This document shows, piece by piece, positions 38,259 through 46,705 of a DNA stretch of 64,000 nucleotides. The position numbers and the translations under genes are program-made. The stretch lies in NCBI RefSeq assembly GCF_003184905.1, contig NZ_QFRU01000005.1, positions 186,001-250,000 of the forward strand. Direction: 5' to 3'. The notes under the pieces were generated by a model. The model saw only the letters and a list, made by a program, of their open reading frames with translations, was not told the DNA's origin and did not search any database. Each line of letters starts with the position of its first letter. The stretch's first letter is position 1. The DNA comes from Bacillus sp. CGMCC 1.16541 (GTDB lineage Bacteria; Bacillota; Bacilli; Bacillales; Bacillaceae_H).

Positions 38259-38576
38259 TTGTACCTTAATGATATCTGGCTTATTTTCTTAGAAAATCTT
38301 CAAGCTGATGAAGGAATCATACTTGTAGAAAAAAAGTTAATTACTAACGTTCCGTTCCTTTACATTTCTTCGACACACTCTATTCAAACTAAAATAGATG
38401 AAACAATCTATGCTTCATCTATTTTAGCGACAACTTCTACAAAAGTAACATGGAAATCCTCTTTTATACGTCAAGAACATCGTCTATTTGTGTATCAACA
38501 TCGTTTTTTTGTTCCGCAACAAAAAATGTTTTGCTGTGGAAACCTTTGCGAGGATTGCATTCGGTTAAAGCGTTAA
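38259..38576 (+). CDS. Unrecognised small protein with C-terminal cysteine cluster
   Basis: A plus-strand gene of 105 codons from a TTG at 38259 (MYLNDIWLIFLENL) with GAGAGG 8 nt upstream; a GTG at 38250 is an alternative. I do not recognise the family. The C-terminus FCCGNLCEDCIRLKR has four cysteines in a CCx3CxxC arrangement that could bind a metal or iron-sulfur cluster. The stop abuts the end of ylbF, also a cysteine-rich C-terminus. It is transcribed opposite to all its neighbours, and no long terminator separates it from ylbF. Confidence 0.6.
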   Translation: MYLNDIWLIFLENLQADEGIILVEKKLITNVPFLYISSTHSIQTKIDETIYASSILATTSTKVTWKSSFIRQEHRLFVYQHRFFVPQQKMFCCGNLCEDCIRLKR

Positions 38577-39023
38577 TTATGCGCTACAACCACAGCTACC
38601 TCCTGAACCACAGCCTCCACTACAACTAGACATCGTATCAAAGAAAGGGTTTCCTGTTGGTACTTTGACATACTCTGAAACAGACTTTCCAATGATCACA
38701 CTAATTTCATCAAGCAGTTTTTGTACCTCTTTTTCTGCTTTCTTAAATGCAACCACACTTTCATGTAAGTCTACTTCGCGCTTTAACACTCTAATTTTTT
38801 TTGTGATACTTGAATAATCAGGGTGGTATTTGCCAAAGCGTTGCACATCCTCATACTGTTCTTTCATTTTGACAAACTCTTGTATAAGTTCTTGTGCTTG
38901 TTTATCTTGCTTCAATGTATAAAAGCTCTGTCGATAATGCTCCGCAACTTCCGATTGTAAAATTAAGTTTGAAAGTTGCTCAGCCTCATCAATGAGCTCA
39001 ACTGTTCTTAATGTTGTGAGCAT
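38577..39023 (-). CDS. ylbF: YlbF, subunit of the YlbF-YmcA-YaaT (Y) complex
   Basis: A 148-residue mostly helical protein similar throughout to B. subtilis YlbF: QYEDVQRFGKYHPDYS and VPTGNPFFDTMSSCSGGCGSGGSCGC at the end. The C-terminal cysteines (SSC, GGC, SCGC) are those proposed to help coordinate iron-sulfur clusters. The Y-complex guides RNase Y mRNA maturation and affects sporulation, competence and biofilm formation. AGGAGGTG precedes the ATG. Confidence 0.93.
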   Translation of the reverse strand: MLTTLRTVELIDEAEQLSNLILQSEVAEHYRQSFYTLKQDKQAQELIQEFVKMKEQYEDVQRFGKYHPDYSSITKKIRVLKREVDLHESVVAFKKAEKEVQKLLDEISVIIGKSVSEYVKVPTGNPFFDTMSSCSGGCGSGGSCGCSA

Positions 39024-39098
39024 GTAAAGCTACACCTCCTATTTCATCTTATCACGTTTTGTAGTTAATTGAGAAATAGAAAGTAAATCTCACCTTAC

Positions 39099-39515
39099 TT
39101 ATGGCTGAATGTGGACCGTAAATTCTTTTACAAGTCCATAATTTTCCCCTTCATTTTTCATTAATTCAAGCTTAACCGTATGCTGCCCTACAGGTAAGTT
39201 TCTTACTGTAAAAGCAGCTTGAGTTACCTTATTAACAAGCTTATTATCTACAAAAACGTTAATAAATCCTTGACCTTCTTGATTTTGATCAAATTGATTT
39301 GTAAATGAAAAATCGTCAATTACACATTCAACAAATACACTTTTTCCTTTTACATGTTGATGCACAGTCATTGATCGGTTGTTTACTGGCGCTATTACTT
39401 CAACATGTTGTGATAACGATGACATAACCAACTCTTTTGTTTCAGGCTTAGGTTTATCCTTTTGGCAACTAACTAACATTAGTAAAGCTAAACATCCAAT
39501 AACAGGTCGTAACAC
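39099..39515 (-). CDS. Putative lipoprotein of unknown function
   Basis: A 138-residue secreted lipoprotein candidate. From a GTG at 39515 with AAAGGAG 7 nt upstream, the sequence reads MLRPVIGCLALLMLVSCQKD: a signal peptide with the lipobox LVSC. A longer ATG start at 39578 gives an unnatural N-terminus. The mature part is beta-rich with a FTVRNLPVGQHTVKLELM segment, suggesting an Ig-like fold. It separates ylbE from ylbF, which are neighbours in B. subtilis. I do not recognise the family. Confidence 0.7.
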   Translation of the reverse strand: MLRPVIGCLALLMLVSCQKDKPKPETKELVMSSLSQHVEVIAPVNNRSMTVHQHVKGKSVFVECVIDDFSFTNQFDQNQEGQGFINVFVDNKLVNKVTQAAFTVRNLPVGQHTVKLELMKNEGENYGLVKEFTVHIQP

Positions 39516-39993
39516 ACTACCACTCCTTTTATATGTAGTGTTTACACGATGGATATTTTTACTCTTTTTAACTAACACTTTCTAATACGTCTTTGCTTAA
39601 AGAAAAAGTTCATGAAAGAGCATCGTTTTGAAAGTTGTTAGAGTCAAAATCACCTTCACCGCTACTTGCTCGATGGAAACATCTCTGTTAATACCTAACA
39701 CGTCATGTATAATAAAAAACTTTTAGGTGGGACATAATGAAATGATTCCTTCTCAAAAACGAACAATGACGTTTCTATCATCATTAGGTTATAACAACAA
39801 GTTCGTTTCATTGCGCTCTAGCCACTCGACTCCATTCCACTATTCTTTTAAACTGATTTTCCCAATCAACAAAAATATCCAAACTATCAAGAGCGTATAA
39901 CTCATAATAGTTCGGATGCCTTATCAACTAAAAGACTTATCTCACAACCTTAAGCTTATGTCTAACCTAACCTTCCTACACAACAGACAGCTT
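39516..39993. other. Gene-free gap between the lipoprotein and ylbE
   Basis: About 480 nt without a supportable gene on either strand. The short frame at 39916-40125 is antisense to ylbE. A split inverted repeat (AATGAAA and CGAAC near 39738-39764 against GTTCGTTTCATT near 39800) is the only structure I noticed. Confidence 0.6.
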
Positions 39994-40230
39994 TTACTGA
40001 TTTTTCATTGCTTGGAACATATGAAACATCATATTCGCCATTTGAACAGAGTTAGAAAATTGTTCCACTCTATCAGGGATGGTTTGCTTAAAGTATTGCA
40101 AAGATGCAAGTTCAAACTTTTCTAATTCGTTCGGGTCACGTGTTAGCTTTCGATACCAAACAGGCTGCTGTCTTATAAAATCAATTAACTTCGGCTTTGA
40201 AACAATGTAATCATACACATCTTTACGCAT
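39994..40230 (-). CDS. ylbE: YlbE-like family protein
   Basis: A 78-residue protein beginning MRKDVYDYIVSKPKLIDFIRQQPVWYRKLTRDP, matching the YlbE-like family (B. subtilis 79 residues). Mostly helical, no catalytic motif. It is 10 nt downstream of ylbD, and the pair is conserved. Function unknown; ylbD-ylbE are linked to sporulation in Bacillus. Confidence 0.88.
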   Translation of the reverse strand: MRKDVYDYIVSKPKLIDFIRQQPVWYRKLTRDPNELEKFELASLQYFKQTIPDRVEQFSNSVQMANMMFHMFQAMKNQ

Positions 40231-40240
40231 AAATCATCAC

Positions 40241-40651
40241 TTAATCTTTCCGGAAGCCAAACGGATTATTTGGCCCTGCTGAGCCACCCCCACCACTTGG
40301 TTTGTTCGATTGAAATTGCTGTAATACTTGTTGAATGTTTGAAATAGCAGAATTAACATTCGTAATATGATGTTGCATTTGATTCATGTCAACATTTTTT
40401 AGTGACGTTAATAGTGTTGTTAGAAAGTCTTTCTTTTCGCCTTCAGACGTTTCTGTTTCACTTGCTTCTACTTTGTTCGTTTGATAAGGTGCCCACATCT
40501 CATCATTCGCACCAAATAAATACCAATCTTCATACAATTGTTTCCACGTCTTCTTTTGCCCACGTACTTCTTCTATTAGCTTTGGATGTTGTTTCACAAA
40601 TTCTTTAAATTCCGCAACAGATGGATGAAGATCACGTTTTGTCTCAGTCAT
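40241..40651 (-). CDS. ylbD: YlbD family putative spore coat protein
   Basis: A 136-residue protein starting MTETKRDLHPSVAEFKEFVKQHPKLIEEV after GAGGTG. The family is annotated as YlbD-like coat protein. The C-terminal part is Gln/Asn-rich then glycine-rich (SGGGGSAGPNNPFGFRKD), a typical coat-protein composition. It is the last gene of the ylb block; the next gene, ypjA, belongs to a distant neighbourhood in B. subtilis. Confidence 0.85.
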   Translation of the reverse strand: MTETKRDLHPSVAEFKEFVKQHPKLIEEVRGQKKTWKQLYEDWYLFGANDEMWAPYQTNKVEASETETSEGEKKDFLTTLLTSLKNVDMNQMQHHITNVNSAISNIQQVLQQFQSNKPSGGGGSAGPNNPFGFRKD

Positions 40652-40727
40652 TCTCACTCACCTCATACACATTAGCCTACTATATTGTAGCGTGTACAAC
40701 CTCAATGTGTTCGCCCATTTTTGAGAT

Positions 40728-41312
40728 TTATTTCTCTTTTTTTCGTATACATAAAAAATACGTAAGAGCGATAGAAGCAACACTAAGCCAAAACGTAAAA
40801 TATCCTATCTGTGGAACAAACTCGTCTAACACACGATATCGTGGCATCATAAAAAATACATAGTCAATGATATCGTTATGAAGAGTCCAAACTGCTGTCA
40901 CAATAAGGTGCCACGGCTTTAATTTATAAAAGGCACTGTATAAGACTCCTTGCATGGCCATCGCAGCATGTGAAGCAATTAACATGAGCATAATAGGATC
41001 TATTACACCTGTTACTTTGTACACTAATACATTCATTACAACTGCCCAAATTCCATATTTAAACAGCGTTACAATTGCTAACGCCTCAAATAAGGGAAAG
41101 TTACGCTTTAAGAGAAAGCCAATTAAGACAATGACAAAAAACAAGCTAGCTGTTGGACTATCTGGAACAAACAACAGAAATTTCCCAGGAGTTTGAGCTA
41201 ATTGACTTCCGTACCAAATATATCCGTACACTGTTCCTAAAATATTGATAACTAATAGCAACCATAAAGAGCGTCTATCTTTTAACGTATAAAAAAGCCA
41301 ATTCACAATCAT
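40728..41312 (-). CDS. ypjA: DUF1405 membrane protein YpjA
   Basis: A 194-residue polytopic membrane protein with about six hydrophobic segments (LWLLLVINILGTVYGYIW, LFFVIVLIGFLL, TYFLCI at the end). It matches DUF1405/YpjA, the gene next to qcrC in Bacillus. Function unknown; linkage to the bc complex genes suggests a membrane or respiratory role but does not prove it. ypjB, its downstream neighbour in B. subtilis, is missing here. Confidence 0.88.
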   Translation of the reverse strand: MIVNWLFYTLKDRRSLWLLLVINILGTVYGYIWYGSQLAQTPGKFLLFVPDSPTASLFFVIVLIGFLLKRNFPLFEALAIVTLFKYGIWAVVMNVLVYKVTGVIDPIMLMLIASHAAMAMQGVLYSAFYKLKPWHLIVTAVWTLHNDIIDYVFFMMPRYRVLDEFVPQIGYFTFWLSVASIALTYFLCIRKKEK

Positions 41313-41404
41313 TCTCCTTTTTCTTCATTATTAACAGTATGTATAACTCTGCAATTAATCAGACAACTATTCCTAGTTTATCTAAGATTTATTCACAATC
41401 GTAC

Positions 41405-41434
41405 AAAAAAAGCTGACTTTAAAGTCAGCTTTTT
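41405..41434 (-). terminator. qcrC terminator
   Basis: AAAAAGCTGACTTTAAAGTCAGCTTTTT is a perfect palindrome just after the qcrC stop, with T-runs on the minus strand. Confidence 0.88.
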
Positions 41435-41443
41435 CTTTCTTAT

Positions 41444-42211
41444 TTATTCCTTGCCAATATTCGCAATGTATTCAGATAACGTTTTTAATTCTTCATCTGT
41501 ACCTTTAAAGATACCCGCTGGCATGCTTCCTTGTCCATTTTTAGCAATGTTAGCGATTTCTTCAGGTGATAGCTCTAGCCCTGTTAATGCAGGAGCAGCT
41601 GGACCACCTTGTAAGTTATCACCGTGACAAGTTAAACATGTTTGCGCTTCAAGAATTTTATATCCTTCAGCTTCTGTATCGATTTCGACTTCATCACGAA
41701 TTTCACCTTGAGCTTCTTTCGCTTCCCAATCTACTGCAACTACTGACTCCCATGTTAAATAGAAAGTTGCTGCAATAGCTAGTAGCATAAAGCCTGTTGC
41801 AAAAGGGCGTTTTGCAGGACGACGTTCAGGACCTTTATCAATGAATGGAGCTAATAAAAGCGCTCCGAACGCAATACCTGGAATAATGAATGCCCCAATG
41901 ACATTGTACGGACCTGATGCATACGTATACTTCAGTAATTGATATAAGAATAAAAAGTACCAGTCTGGTAACGGAAGATATCCTGTGTCAGTCGGATCTG
42001 CAACACGCTCTAGTGGAGACGGATGCGCCACTGTTAAACAAAGATATCCAATTAAGAATACAGCTCCTACCATCCATTCTTTTAATAAGAAGTTTGGCCA
42101 AAAAGCTTCCGTTTTACCTGGAAATTCAGAGTAATCTTTCGGAATATTCGGTTTTCTCTCCGCTGGAACACGAGAGTCACCAACGAATTTCATACCTTTA
42201 CCACGATGCAT
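41444..42211 (-). CDS. qcrC: Menaquinol:cytochrome c reductase cytochrome b/c subunit QcrC
   Basis: A 255-residue fusion of the cytochrome b subunit IV region and a cytochrome c domain, the Bacillus form of this subunit. The N-terminus is MHRGKGMKFVGDSRVPAERK with AAAAGGAGGGGG upstream. Three transmembrane segments follow (AVFLIGYLCLTVAH, VIGAFIIPGIAFGALLL, GFMLLAIAATFYLTW). The haem c site is CLTCHGDNLQGG with a distal Met in GSMPAGIF. Eight extra N-terminal codons are not used. It is third in the qcrABC operon. Confidence 0.96.
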   Translation of the reverse strand: MHRGKGMKFVGDSRVPAERKPNIPKDYSEFPGKTEAFWPNFLLKEWMVGAVFLIGYLCLTVAHPSPLERVADPTDTGYLPLPDWYFLFLYQLLKYTYASGPYNVIGAFIIPGIAFGALLLAPFIDKGPERRPAKRPFATGFMLLAIAATFYLTWESVVAVDWEAKEAQGEIRDEVEIDTEAEGYKILEAQTCLTCHGDNLQGGPAAPALTGLELSPEEIANIAKNGQGSMPAGIFKGTDEELKTLSEYIANIGKE

Positions 42212-42271
42212 GCTATTTCCCCCTCCTTTTTTCATAAGGTTTTAAGATCAAAGTGTAGTAGATAATTAATC

Positions 42272-42946
42272 TTATAGTGGACCTGAAATACCTTGTTTAC
42301 GAATCATTAAGAAGTGAGCACCCATTAAACCAAGTAGCGCACCAGGTAAGAAGAATACATGAATCGCAAAGAAACGCGTTAACGTTTGAGCACCAACAAT
42401 TTCAGGATGACCAGCTAATAATATTTTAACTTGCTGACCAATTATCGGTGTAGATTCTGCAATTTGTAACCCTACTTTTGTCGCAAATAGCGCTTTCATA
42501 TCCCACGGTAGTAAATAACCAGTGAAACCTAAACCTAACATAACAAAGAAAATAAGAACACCAACAACCCAGTTTAATTCACGTGGCTTTTTGTATGCTC
42601 CTTGGAAGAATACTCGAAGCGTATGTAAAAACATCATAACGATTACTAAACTAGCTCCCCAGTGATGCATACCACGGACAATTTGTCCAAACGCAACTTC
42701 ATTTTGCAAGTAGTATACAGACTCCCATGCATTTTTAATATCTGGTACGTAATACATTGTTAAGAACATCCCAGATAAAATTTGAATCACAGTAACAAAA
42801 AATGTTAATCCACCAAAACAATAAACAAATGCTGAAAAGTGATGAGCCGGATTGACATGTTCAGGCACTTCGTGATCAGCAATATCGCGCCACAAAGGCG
42901 TAATATCTAGACGTTCATCAACCCAGTCGTAGATTTTATTTAACAT
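42272..42946 (-). CDS. qcrB: Menaquinol:cytochrome c reductase cytochrome b subunit QcrB
   Basis: A 224-residue four-helix cytochrome b6-like subunit with the two bis-histidine haem b pairs (HHFSAF and GMHHWGASLVIVMMFLHTLRVF; later HVFFLPGALL). LNWVVGVLIFFVMLGLGFTGYLLPWD is the quinol-site region. Near identical in pattern to B. subtilis QcrB. It lies between qcrA and qcrC, with gaps of 3 and 60 nt. Confidence 0.97.
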   Translation of the reverse strand: MLNKIYDWVDERLDITPLWRDIADHEVPEHVNPAHHFSAFVYCFGGLTFFVTVIQILSGMFLTMYYVPDIKNAWESVYYLQNEVAFGQIVRGMHHWGASLVIVMMFLHTLRVFFQGAYKKPRELNWVVGVLIFFVMLGLGFTGYLLPWDMKALFATKVGLQIAESTPIIGQQVKILLAGHPEIVGAQTLTRFFAIHVFFLPGALLGLMGAHFLMIRKQGISGPL

Positions 42947-42949
42947 TTA

Positions 42950-43459
42950 TTACGCCCCTCCTCGTGGTTTTGCTTTTCCTAAATACAAAGTACCATCTTT
43001 GATTTCTTGAACATACCCATCTAACGGTGCCATTGGTGGTGTACCAGGTACGTTTGTTCCATCTTTCTCGTACAGACCATCATGGCAAGGACAGAAAAAT
43101 CTAGTTGGATGATTTTTATCACCCGCCCAGTTTACAGTACAGCCTAAATGCTTACAAACTGGCGATAGAGCAACAATGTCACCCTTTTCATTTTTGTATA
43201 CCCATGCTGTCTTTGGTTCTTCTGATTCATACCATGCATCTACCTGTTGAATCTTAAAGTTAACACGCGTTGGCTCTTCAGTGATTTCATCAACTTGCGC
43301 AACCGCTACCAATTCTTGATCTGTGCCTTTGCGTAATACTGGATCAACTGCAAAGCGCACCATCGGCATTAACATACCAGCTGCCATGAATCCACCGACA
43401 CCTGTTAGGGTATAATTCAAAAATTGTCTTCTTGATACCCGATGTTTTTTCTCGCTCAT
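42950..43459 (-). CDS. qcrA: Menaquinol:cytochrome c reductase Rieske subunit QcrA
   Basis: A 169-residue Rieske iron-sulfur protein. Twin-arginine-like SRRQFLNYTLTG leads into the membrane anchor (GGFMAAGMLMPMVRF). The [2Fe-2S] ligands are in CKHLGCTVNW and CPCHDGLYEKDG. It is the first gene of qcrABC and has a good SigA promoter upstream. Confidence 0.97.
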   Translation of the reverse strand: MSEKKHRVSRRQFLNYTLTGVGGFMAAGMLMPMVRFAVDPVLRKGTDQELVAVAQVDEITEEPTRVNFKIQQVDAWYESEEPKTAWVYKNEKGDIVALSPVCKHLGCTVNWAGDKNHPTRFFCPCHDGLYEKDGTNVPGTPPMAPLDGYVQEIKDGTLYLGKAKPRGGA

Positions 43460-43533
43460 GTTTTTCCCCCCTCTATCAAAAGTTCAGTCCATCGGACAGT
43501 ATATGAACAAATATATAAAACTAGGACATACTC

Positions 43534-43562
43534 ATGATATATCAATATTTATCCAAGGTCAA
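43534..43562 (-). promoter_or_regulatory. Promoter of qcrABC
   Basis: On the minus strand TTGACC (43557-43562), a 17-nt spacer and TATCAT (43534-43539), 75 nt upstream of qcrA. Each hexamer differs from consensus at one base. Confidence 0.65.
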
Positions 43563-43670
43563 TATGAGGATAGCCTCTAAACGTGGCAATCATGTGTCAA
43601 TTTCTATTTTTTTCTTATTTTCTCTATCTACTGTTATTACAATATTGGTTGCGCTTACAAATAAGAAAAA

Positions 43671-43708
43671 AAGAGTAAAAATCTATTTTTATCGACTTTC
43701 ACCCTCTT
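43671..43708 (-). terminator. ypiF terminator
   Basis: AAGAG-GG-TGAAA ... TTTTTA-CTCTT on the minus strand pairs with a GG bulge and runs into TTTTTCTTAT. Confidence 0.55.
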
Positions 43709-43731
43709 ACAAAATATTCTATTTCGAAAAG

Positions 43732-44196
43732 TTATTTCTCTTTTTTCCATTGTTCTAAAAACAGATTCATCATCTGTTGCACTTGATCTTGAATGACTTT
43801 CACTTTATATTGATCATCTAAATTTTCTAATGGCAAAGAAGGTAACCAAAGAAAGCTTTCCCCTAATTCATTTTCGTACTGCTTCCATGCACTATCACTC
43901 GTCATAATAAATACATGTTTAAACCTATTTTCTTCCATATTATTTTTCCACAATAACAAACGATTCTTTTGAAGTTCAAGATCTTCTTCTTTCAAGTATG
44001 TAAAAGAAGGACTTAAAAATAAGCGCCCTTTAAATTGTCGCTCTATTTCTGACGTCAACAATGTCATATATTCTCCCATAGATGCATTCGTTTTAATTGA
44101 ACTACCAAAGTCTAATGGGATAACAGGTAGTAATATCGAATCAACATAGTCTTTTGCTTGTAAATACATATCTACATCTTTTGTGAACCACTTCAT
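43732..44196 (-). CDS. ypiF: DUF2487 family protein YpiF
   Basis: A 154-residue protein starting MKWFTKDVDMYLQAKDYVDS after GAGGT, the YpiF (DUF2487) family found beside qcrA and ypiB in Bacillus. DFGSSIKTNASMGEYMTLLTSEIERQF and WLPSLPLENLDD are recognisable blocks. No catalytic motif. Function unknown. Confidence 0.85.
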   Translation of the reverse strand: MKWFTKDVDMYLQAKDYVDSILLPVIPLDFGSSIKTNASMGEYMTLLTSEIERQFKGRLFLSPSFTYLKEEDLELQKNRLLLWKNNMEENRFKHVFIMTSDSAWKQYENELGESFLWLPSLPLENLDDQYKVKVIQDQVQQMMNLFLEQWKKEK

Positions 44197-44339
44197 CGTT
44201 TCATACCTCATCTCGTTTATACTAGCACTTTTTAAACATATTATTTTCTTTCTATTTTATTATACAAAAAATCACAGAAGATTTACATTAGACAACCTTT
44301 ATAAAAAGATAACGCGTGTACTTCGCGATAAAAAACAAA

Positions 44340-44400
44340 GTGCCAAGTTTACGTTTGCGGAATACTTAAAGCGAAGTATCCCCCAAAATAAACTTGGCAC
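44340..44400 (-). terminator. Long nested hairpin, probable ypiB terminator
   Basis: GTGCCAAGTTTA and TAAACTTGGCAC enclose a second hairpin (GG.ATACTT/AAGTATCC). On the minus strand it is followed by TTTGTTTTTT. The palindrome CACGTTGAACGTG lies just beside it. Confidence 0.7.
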
Positions 44401-44478
44401 TCACGTTGAACGTGACGAGAATTTTTCAGGCCGTAATCCTCGACATGAACATACTATCTGATTGATTCATAAACTGAC

Positions 44479-45018
44479 TCATGTCAAATTATTCAAATAA
44501 TCTGTTAGTCTTTTAAATTCTTCTTTATTATGATTATCTAATGCTTCATCAATCAACTTTAGTAGTTTGGAGCGCTGAAAAGATTGCACAGATTCTTCTA
44601 AAACTCGTTCTGCTATCAATTTGTCTTTTTCATTCGCATGCATGTTTTTAGGCATATGTGGATTGTCTTCTAACACTACAACGTATTGAGGCGATGAATA
44701 TGACGATCGAAAATTCAACTGAATATAAATATCTTCATCTCGGTTTAAGCGAATATCATGAAATGATTTTTCTGCATCAGTTGTCATAATGTTTTCTTTG
44801 TAAAAGCGAAACGGTGGTTCCTCCACGCAGTGAGTGGACATGACCATGCCTCTTGGACAAAACTGAGCTTGCTCAACAAAATGTACTTTCTTCATTAATT
44901 GATCATGACTCATTAAATAATTTAAAATCCACACACATTCACGTCTTTTTAATTGATAATTCGTTAAAAACCAACGGACAAACTCTTTCTTCTCGTTGAC
45001 AGAAACAGGGGTCGCCAT
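44479..45018 (-). CDS. ypiB: YpiB family protein (ReoY-type, UPF0302)
   Basis: A 179-residue UPF0302 protein similar to B. subtilis YpiB and Listeria ReoY, which promote ClpCP-dependent degradation of MurA. Visible are [27 protein letters not shown] and RSYSSPQ-type strands ([22 protein letters not shown]), with a helical C-terminus. Downstream of ypiA; the two act together in some Firmicutes. Function here is inferred from homology. Confidence 0.87.
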   Translation of the reverse strand: MATPVSVNEKKEFVRWFLTNYQLKRRECVWILNYLMSHDQLMKKVHFVEQAQFCPRGMVMSTHCVEEPPFRFYKENIMTTDAEKSFHDIRLNRDEDIYIQLNFRSSYSSPQYVVVLEDNPHMPKNMHANEKDKLIAERVLEESVQSFQRSKLLKLIDEALDNHNKEEFKRLTDYLNNLT

Positions 45019-45114
45019 ACTCTCACTTCCCTCCTCTGTAATTAAAATCTTTTAAAAGCACCCTTTTGACATACATATTCAACATTTATATTCGAAAGTC
45101 CTTTGAACTATTGT

Positions 45115-46371
45115 TTATTCTTCTAATTGAAATAATATGTCTTGTATCTCAATTGAAGTTGGATCCAAACTTAATAACTTCGTGAAAATTTCCTTGGCTT
45201 TTTGTCGCTCTCCCTCCTCTAATAAGAAATATCCGTACTCCTCTAAAAATGCGTATTCTTCTTTAAAAACAGTATATGCTGTCTCATAGTGATTTAATGC
45301 CTCTTTATACTGTTCTGTTTCTTGATAAGCTCTTGCTAAATCCCATTCAAAGTGAGGATCATATTCGTTATATTCAGTGGCTAATTTAATATTCTCAATA
45401 ACATCTTCATAACGCTCTTGACTCATATATAACTTTGAAAGTGTTAAGATTGCTTCGACATACCCAGGATCTAATGCAATCGCTTCTTTAAAGCCAGCCT
45501 CCGCTTCTTCTTCATTTCCTTGTTTAAGTGCTAGCTTTCCTTTATAGAAGTACAGTTCTTTTTGGAATTCATCTTGAGAAATCCCTTCCTGTACTACTTG
45601 TGATGCTTCAGCAAGCATTTCTTCATGCTCATATGCTTTAGCTAAATATAAATAAAGAGAATGATACTGAGGATCAAGCTCTTTTAATTGGTTTAATGTT
45701 TCAATTGCTGTTTGGTAATGACTAGCCTGGTAAGCAGCTATTCCATACTCAAATAATGTATTAATTTCTAGTTTCTCTTTTAATGATTCATCGAAATAAG
45801 GCAATGCTTCTTCAAATTTTCCAACTCCACTTAAACATTCAGCAAGTCGCTGCCTTACATCAATACCATTTATCTCTTTTTCTTCTTGTAACAATGATTG
45901 ATAGTAAGGAATCGCTTTATGAAATTCACCTTGACTATTGTAGAATTCTGCTAAGCCGAAATCGATAATTAATTCACTTGGTAATAATTTTTTTGCTTCT
46001 AAAAGCTTTGTCTCACTTACTTCGCTTAAACCTTGCATTTGGTATAAATCTGCTGTGAGTAGCAATGACTGTACATAAATTGGATCATCTTTACTCACTT
46101 CATCTAACATTTCAATTGCCTCTTCTTCTTTTTCAAGGTCAATTAGAATTTCAGCTTTTAACATATAAAGTTGTCCTTCATCCGGATACAGAAACAATAA
46201 CTCGTCAATAATTTTAATCGCATCTTCTAATAGTCCCCATGTATAGAGTTGTTCTGCAATTAAAAATTTCTCATTATCATTTGCTTTTTCGTGAGCTTGT
46301 TTTAAAAGGTTAAGTCCCTTTTCTACTTCGTCACTTTCAACATAGCGTATCGCTTGTTCTAATTCTTTCAT
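45115..46371 (-). CDS. ypiA: Tetratricopeptide repeat protein YpiA
   Basis: A 418-residue protein made of about ten TPR-like helical repeats (for example AIKIIDELLFLYPDEGQLYMLKAEILI and AEAGFKEAIALDPGYVEAILTLSKLYMSQ), with no signal peptide. The start MKELEQAIRYVESDE has AAAGGAG upstream; earlier codons in frame are leader. B. subtilis YpiA has 423 residues and the same neighbours. It is likely a scaffold in the ypiB (ReoY) pathway controlling MurA stability. A good promoter lies upstream. Confidence 0.9.
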   Translation of the reverse strand: MKELEQAIRYVESDEVEKGLNLLKQAHEKANDNEKFLIAEQLYTWGLLEDAIKIIDELLFLYPDEGQLYMLKAEILIDLEKEEEAIEMLDEVSKDDPIYVQSLLLTADLYQMQGLSEVSETKLLEAKKLLPSELIIDFGLAEFYNSQGEFHKAIPYYQSLLQEEKEINGIDVRQRLAECLSGVGKFEEALPYFDESLKEKLEINTLFEYGIAAYQASHYQTAIETLNQLKELDPQYHSLYLYLAKAYEHEEMLAEASQVVQEGISQDEFQKELYFYKGKLALKQGNEEEAEAGFKEAIALDPGYVEAILTLSKLYMSQERYEDVIENIKLATEYNEYDPHFEWDLARAYQETEQYKEALNHYETAYTVFKEEYAFLEEYGYFLLEEGERQKAKEIFTKLLSLDPTSIEIQDILFQLEE

Positions 46372-46453
46372 TTTTGCATGTTCTCCTTTATATCTATTCA
46401 AATCTATTTTATTTTTCATTTCAGTGTGAATTGTTTTAAGGTAAGATACACCT

Positions 46454-46482
46454 ATCATAAAGGAGATTAATGTGGAGTTCAA
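46454..46482 (-). promoter_or_regulatory. Promoter of ypiA-ypiB
   Basis: On the minus strand TTGAAC (46477-46482), a 17-nt spacer and TATGAT (46454-46459), 82 nt upstream of ypiA. Confidence 0.6.
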
Positions 46483-46509
46483 CAAAACGGTCTACACTTT
46501 GAATAAACA

Positions 46510-46555
46510 AACCCGCCATACATTCGTTTATATACGAATATAATAATGGCGGGTT
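46510..46555 (-). terminator. Terminator of the aromatic supraoperon after aroA
   Basis: AACCCGCCAT and ATGGCGGGTT form a 10-bp stem enclosing a small ATTCGT/ACGAAT hairpin. On the minus strand it is followed by TGTTTATTC. It lies about 150 nt beyond aroA. Confidence 0.7.
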
Positions 46556-46705
46556 ACTTTCATTTACGTTATTTCCACAAATATTGTTGTTCGCTACTAA
46601 ATAGTGATTTGCGGCTGATTTCCGTTAATAATTACGCATCTGGCGCTTCAACCCGCACCTACCAAAACGGCGTCTTCTAAAGATAAAAATCGAAACAACA
46701 GTCAA

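Larger units (their letters stand above)
46372..46705. other. Intergenic region between aroA and ypiA
   Basis: About 330 nt holding the ypiA promoter and the aroA terminator. The 150 nt next to aroA (46556-46705) show nothing I can name. Confidence 0.6.

Noticed and set aside
39916-40125. Plus-strand frame overlapping ylbE
   Set aside because: Antisense shadow of ylbE, which has clear family similarity.
44183-44461. Plus-strand 92-codon frame between ypiF and ypiB
   Set aside because: It runs through the long ypiB terminator hairpin and is antisense to the ypiF start; the encoded sequence looks random.
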